A stretch of 64,000 bases of DNA from contig CM038924.1 of NCBI GenBank assembly GCA_021904315.1, forward strand, positions 17,752,051-17,816,050, read 5' to 3'. The position numbers were made by a program, and so were the translations under genes. The first letter of the stretch is position 1, and every line of letters starts with the position of its first letter. The stretch is from Sphagnum magellanicum (Eukaryota > Streptophyta > Sphagnopsida > Sphagnales > Sphagnaceae). Of the stretch, positions 59,524-64,000 are shown in pieces. The notes under the pieces were generated by a model that saw only the letters and a list, made by a program, of their open reading frames with translations, had not been told where the DNA came from and did not search any database.

Positions 59524-62500
59524 ATGACAGAGAATCAACATCACACATCACTTGTAGAGACAGAGGCAGAAGCAGAAACTCTGATTGGAGCTGACCTGAA
59601 AATCAGTGGTGGACCTTCTGGAGAACCTCTTCCTCGAAAATACATAGTGAGCTATGGCATGGGACATATGCTGAATGATCTGACATCTGCTTGTTGGTTC
59701 ACATATCTTCTCATGTTCCTCACAGATGTTGGATTGTCACCAAGGTACAATGCCATACCTATAATATAACACCATGCATGCTCTTGAAGTTGTGGTAACA
59801 ACAAATTCAATCTATTGAGATCGATCCTTGACAATCATCAGCAGTTGTTCATATCTTTCTACTTTTTTTTCCTTCTTCTTTGTCTTCTTCTGTACATATG
59901 TTGAGTGCTGCCTTTCTTCACACCCTTGGCTCATTTATTTTTCTTCATTTCAGAGAGGATTATGTAAGGTGGCAGCTGGTTTTATGGGTTTGTTTTTGGG
60001 TTGTGTGCTTAGGGATTTTTTAATGAGGAGTTTTGCTGCAGGGAGGCAGCAACAGTGATGCTCATGGGTCAATTGGCAGACGGATTTGCCACTATCACTG
60101 TTGGTCAGCTGGTAATGGACAATCTTTGTGCACCCACCACACCCAATCCCCCCTCTCTTGCAGCAAAAAAGAGAATTATGCCACCAGTAGCAGAAGATGA
60201 AGAAGAAGTAGTAGCAGGTGTAGCATCCCTCAGAAACCCAATCCAACCAGTAATGAATTTCTTTAAGATTAAGGATGAATCAGAAGCAAAGGTGTCCGAA
60301 CTTTTTTTGTGGAAGATTCAAAACAGCAGCAGTAGCAGCCATAGAGGAAGCTGTAATCAATCATCAGTGGGTACCTACTATACGCTCATACAATATGGAT
60401 GTCTTGGGTTGTCTTGGAAGCTTGGGTTTGAGTGGAAGAATTGATACACATGTGTGTGTCTTATTGTTGTGTAGATTGATAGATTTGGACACTTCAAGAT
60501 ATGGCATGCAGGAGGGTCAATTCTGGTGGGGGTCTCATTCTCGTCGGTTTTTGGGGGCTGCCTTGCATGCTCTCTTCTCAGTAGCAACTACCAAGTTGCT
60601 CAAACTATTGGTTACAGTACGGCTGCCTCAGTTTTCAACATAGGCTGGGCAGCCACTCAAGTCTCACACATGTAATAATTACTCTTCTTCCCCCTTACCC
60701 CACATGCCCAAAAAAAAAACACTTCGACCTCAATTTCTCTGTGTCATATTTGAAAGAGATTTGCATCATTTTCAAGGTTTTTTTTTTTTTTTTTGGTGTG
60801 TGTGTGTGTTTGGGTCTGGTTTTGTTTTGCACAAGTTCTTAGTTTGTCTCCCTTGTACAAGCAATGCATGCATGAAGTTTTGGTTCATTTCTTTGGTTGT
60901 TGAATGGGGACTTCAACAGGTCACTTGTAAACTGCATCACGACTAACTCAAGTAGCCGAGTCGCTTTGAACAGCTGCCGGAATGCCTTCACAATGGTTGA
61001 GTATTTTCTGACTCATTTGTTGTCACTGCCACAAAATTGCATCTTTGATGAGTAAATGTCTTGACGTAAACAAGCTCCATTTGGCATGTACTAGGTTTCA
61101 AGCAAAAGCAGATAGATATTCCTCATGTATTCCATTGATTGATTGTCATTCCTTTGTGTTTTGCAGGCTGCCAATTTGTCCTTGTACTTAATTGCATATG
61201 TGGTTTTTCTTATTCTACCAGCCAGTCAGCCATGTGATGTACAACGTCAGGTAATGATCATCAAGACCGGAATTCTATTCCTTCAATCTGAAGTTTTGAC
61301 CCCAACAATATACATGCACCTGCAGATGGTGTTCGACTGACTTGTGGTGTGCTTAAAGGATATGTTCAGGGTGCAGGAGGCCCCAACCACTACTCTATAT
61401 ATTGGCCTCTATGTCTTTTAGGCATAGATGCTTGCTATACAGGGACATGCTAAAATGAAATAAAAGCTCCTTTCTTTCAGAAGCTTGTTGCAGCTTGAAT
61501 GAGGATACTGTTGACTTTTTTGATTAGCAATGTCTCTTGAGTGCTAGCCAACATCATGTCTGAGTCTTCCCATTGCTTCTGGAAAGGCAACAGAAACTCA
61601 GGACACAGATTGTGTATAATGGTTTGCCCAAGTTTTTGGGAAGATTATTATATGCTTATCTACACCCACTGTTGGGAGCTGATGAACTCAGTGGGTAGTC
61701 ATGGCAGCTCGTCACTGCCGTTTGTGATGAAGGTGATGGTCTGTCACTTTGTGAGCGACTCTCATGAGGTTATGACTGCACTCATTGTCATGTTACCTTT
61801 AATTGTTGTTGTGGAGATTTCTCTGCAACTTCATCGATCTCTGTTTGACTGACTTGATCTTTTCTTTTGTTGTGGATATAGTTGGGGAAGAAAATTTCAG
61901 AACACCCTTTGAGACTTGGGTCGAGAATTTTAGTGGAAAAAACTTTTGGTTTTGACTGTCTTTTTTTATTTTTCTGGAATGCAGTATAGTTGGATTGCGG
62001 GAGTCGCAATTGCAACTGGTAGCATTTTTGTGCTATTTTTCCTCGTAGTTGTTAAGGAACCGAGACTGGACCATCACGTTCAAGACTCCAAAGAATGTGC
62101 AAACAAAGTAGGTGTGGACATTTGGTTCTCGAAGCTCTTGTATTACCAAGTGGCAACTGTCTATGTGCTCACCCGACTTACAATCAATGTGTCTCAGGTA
62201 ATAATGCTGTTTCATATGTTCAATAGATCGTTCTTTTTCTGTTTTGGTTCAGAGGTATACAATTGTGTCTGTTGTGCATGCACTGATATATCTTTCAGCC
62301 TATCTCTGTGGTTAGTAGAGAACCCGCAAGAGACCAATTCAATAATTCTCTGGGATTGGAGTTGGGCAGGCACTCATACCATTTTACCTCATTGATGATC
62401 TTCAAATGGGACAATCATCAAAGGCAGTGGTAAGCAGTCCATTGACTCCTTGCTGTCTCCACATCCGAATTCTGCAACTTCGTTTAAGAAAAGATGCTGC

Positions 62501-64000
62501 CTTCAGGGAGCTTACAGAAAATTAGTTCATATTTGGGTTGCCTTCCTGTGCACCAGATCCCAGCAATAATCTATGGTTGCAGTTTCCTGGCCTCAATCCT
62601 GCTGCAGGTACTCTCTACAACTGGGTTATCTTTCAAGTCAAAATGTATTCTATTGAAACCATTTGAAAGTTTTATATGAAGTGTATCATTCATTGCAGTG
62701 TGTTTTGATTTATCAGTTTAGCTCAACAAGGGGGTTGTTGCTATTTTGGGTATGAGAAAATGTGGTGTGGGTGTGTGGGAAAGGGCTAAAAAGGGGTGCA
62801 TGAGTGTACTCCAACACCCATGCACCCCACACACTCATGCAGGCATGGGTTTTTTTGCACCCCAAATAGTCGACCTCACTCAACATGACAAAGAAGCACC
62901 CATTTTTGTTGGAGTGAATGTAGAGTTTTTCTCTACAATCTCATATATGTAGTATTGCACAAGATGGACAATCATGAGAAAGGAAAAGCACATCTGAGAC
63001 ATTGAAAGCTTTGTGTGTGTGTGTGTGTGTTTGTTTGTTACCAGGAGCTTCACTGGACACCTTTTCACTTGAAATTTGTGTTCAGTGTGGGGGCTGTGCT
63101 GTGGATTTTGTCAAGCATCGTTTTTCTTCTGCTTCCACAAAGTCTGGACTCCCTGATCTATGTCTTATCCCTTTTCATTGGCATAGGAAATGCCTTCATG
63201 CTTGTAAGTGCACCTCTAGAAACTTATTCTGTTTGAAATTACCTTTTCAGCTGCATATTTCAGTTTGGGCCCAAATTGGAGTTGGATCTGCTGCTGCTGC
63301 TGCAGTGTGAATTTTTTGGACACTTAAGTTGAAAGCAGCAGACAGAAGTTGAGAGAAATTTGGGGGACTCTGAACAGGTCACAGCTACGAGTATGGAGGG
63401 GGTCTTGGTGAGCAAGAATCTAAGTGGCTGTGGTTTTGTATATGGGTCTTTGAGTTTTCTCGACAAACTTGCGTGTGGGATTGCACTGTATGCAATTGAA
63501 GGAATGAATGGTATGGAAAAGAAACCACTCAATCATGTGATCAAGAAATTCATGTCTTTTTTAGTGCCCAAAGATTCTTGGCTTTCTGTCTTAGTGAATG
63601 AGTGTACACACTGCATCTTCCCCATTAGATTGCATCGTTTTGCATCGTTTTAGGGTGAATTTGTCTCTTGTGGAGTGTTGTTTCATTGGGTGCAATTCTA
63701 ACATGGGTTTTTTTTTCTTTAGTGCAAACACGGATGTGTCCTGATGAAAGTCTGCTGACAATGACATTCCCTACCAATTGTCACTGCTCCCTGATCCGTG
63801 TGGCGCTTGCTTTTGTTCCAAGTGGATGCGCTCTGCTTGCAATGATTTTGACAATGACAATGAATCTGGATGAACCCAATGACATGATTGCTGACCTAAA
63901 TGCACCTCTTCTTCTAGCTCCCAATGATGTTGCCGATGATACTCTAGAAGCCGGAGTTGCAGGTGATCCATTGTCAAAGACCACAAACCCAGGATCCCTG
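59524..64000 (+). CDS. Major facilitator superfamily transporter, MFSD12-like (3' end beyond window)
   Basis: Multi-pass membrane transporter. Exons 59524-59744, 60042-60111, 60475-60671, 60920-60995, 61167-61250, 61985-62197, 62370-62429, 62557-62607, 63045-63203, 63378-63510 and 63723 onward join in phase with GT-AG borders, and the frame is open to the edge. The N-terminus is acidic and cytosolic (LVETEAEAETLIGADL). Hallmarks follow: YGMGHMLNDLTSACWFTYLL (helix 1), GQLADGFATITVGQLIDRFG (helix 2 with the MFS loop 2-3), repeated hydrophobic helices, a central FLVVVKEPR loop, and GCGFVYGSLSFLDKLACGIA near the end. This pattern is the MFSD12 family; animal MFSD12 imports cysteine into lysosomes and melanosomes, and the plant substrate is not known to me. 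The ATG at 59524 is the first in frame after a CAG. Targeting to an endomembrane is inferred. Confidence 0.88.

Noticed and set aside
1..64000. CRISPR arrays, bacterial operons, rRNA or complete tRNA genes
   Set aside because: None seen. The tandem arrays are LRR-coding or minisatellite DNA without spacers, and no full tRNA cloverleaf was recognised by eye.

Overview
The window is nuclear DNA of a land plant. Its genes have many short introns with GT-AG borders, the spaces between genes are AT-rich and full of transposon relics, and every recognisable gene is of plant type: a plastid HSP90, a bHLH121/URI-like factor, an OBERON-type PHD protein and an NB-ARC-LRR receptor. The receptor carries an N-terminal alpha/beta-hydrolase instead of TIR, CC or RPW8. 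That hydrolase-NBS-LRR (HNL) class was first described in the liverwort Marchantia, so a bryophyte, probably liverwort-like, source is my best guess. This rests on one gene family, and other seedless plants are not excluded.

Layout. 1-5.5 kb (minus): HNL receptor gene running off the left edge, ending inside 25 exact-length 72-bp LRR units. 6.3-11 kb: a possible SINE, then a roughly 4.2-kb element with long inverted arms that encloses a broken ANP/NPK1-type MAPKKK fragment, two MITE-like insertions and a dispersed repeat. 14.6-18.0 kb (plus): a 799-aa five-exon protein joining a methyl-CpG-binding domain to an OBERON-type PHD finger and coiled coil. 19.1-19.9 kb (minus): hAT transposase relic. 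22.9-25.3 kb (plus): dead non-LTR reverse transcriptase. 25.3-41.3 kb: an AT-rich stretch with no supportable gene, holding a trihelix-like relic, two minisatellites, a small GC-rich island and G-runs. 41.3-47.0 kb (plus): bHLH121/URI-like gene, 495 aa in five coding exons, behind a long leader with several upstream ORFs, two of which resemble each other. 50.6-58.1 kb (minus): plastid HSP90 (HSP90C), 19 exons, 790 aa. 59.5 kb to the right edge (plus): MFSD12-like membrane transporter, divergent from HSP90C.

Exon borders were placed by hand from GT/AG sites, protein-family continuity and phase arithmetic. For the MBD-OBERON, bHLH and HSP90C genes the exons sum to an exact multiple of three, and for the HNL and MFS genes all internal junctions keep frame. 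The genes do not form one pathway. They are a defence receptor, a chromatin-reader candidate, an iron-type transcription factor, a plastid chaperone and a transporter. I found no wholly new system. The points most worth following are the HNL receptor with its homogenised LRR array, the MBD-OBERON fusion, the gene-capturing inverted-repeat element and the paired short peptides upstream of the bHLH gene.
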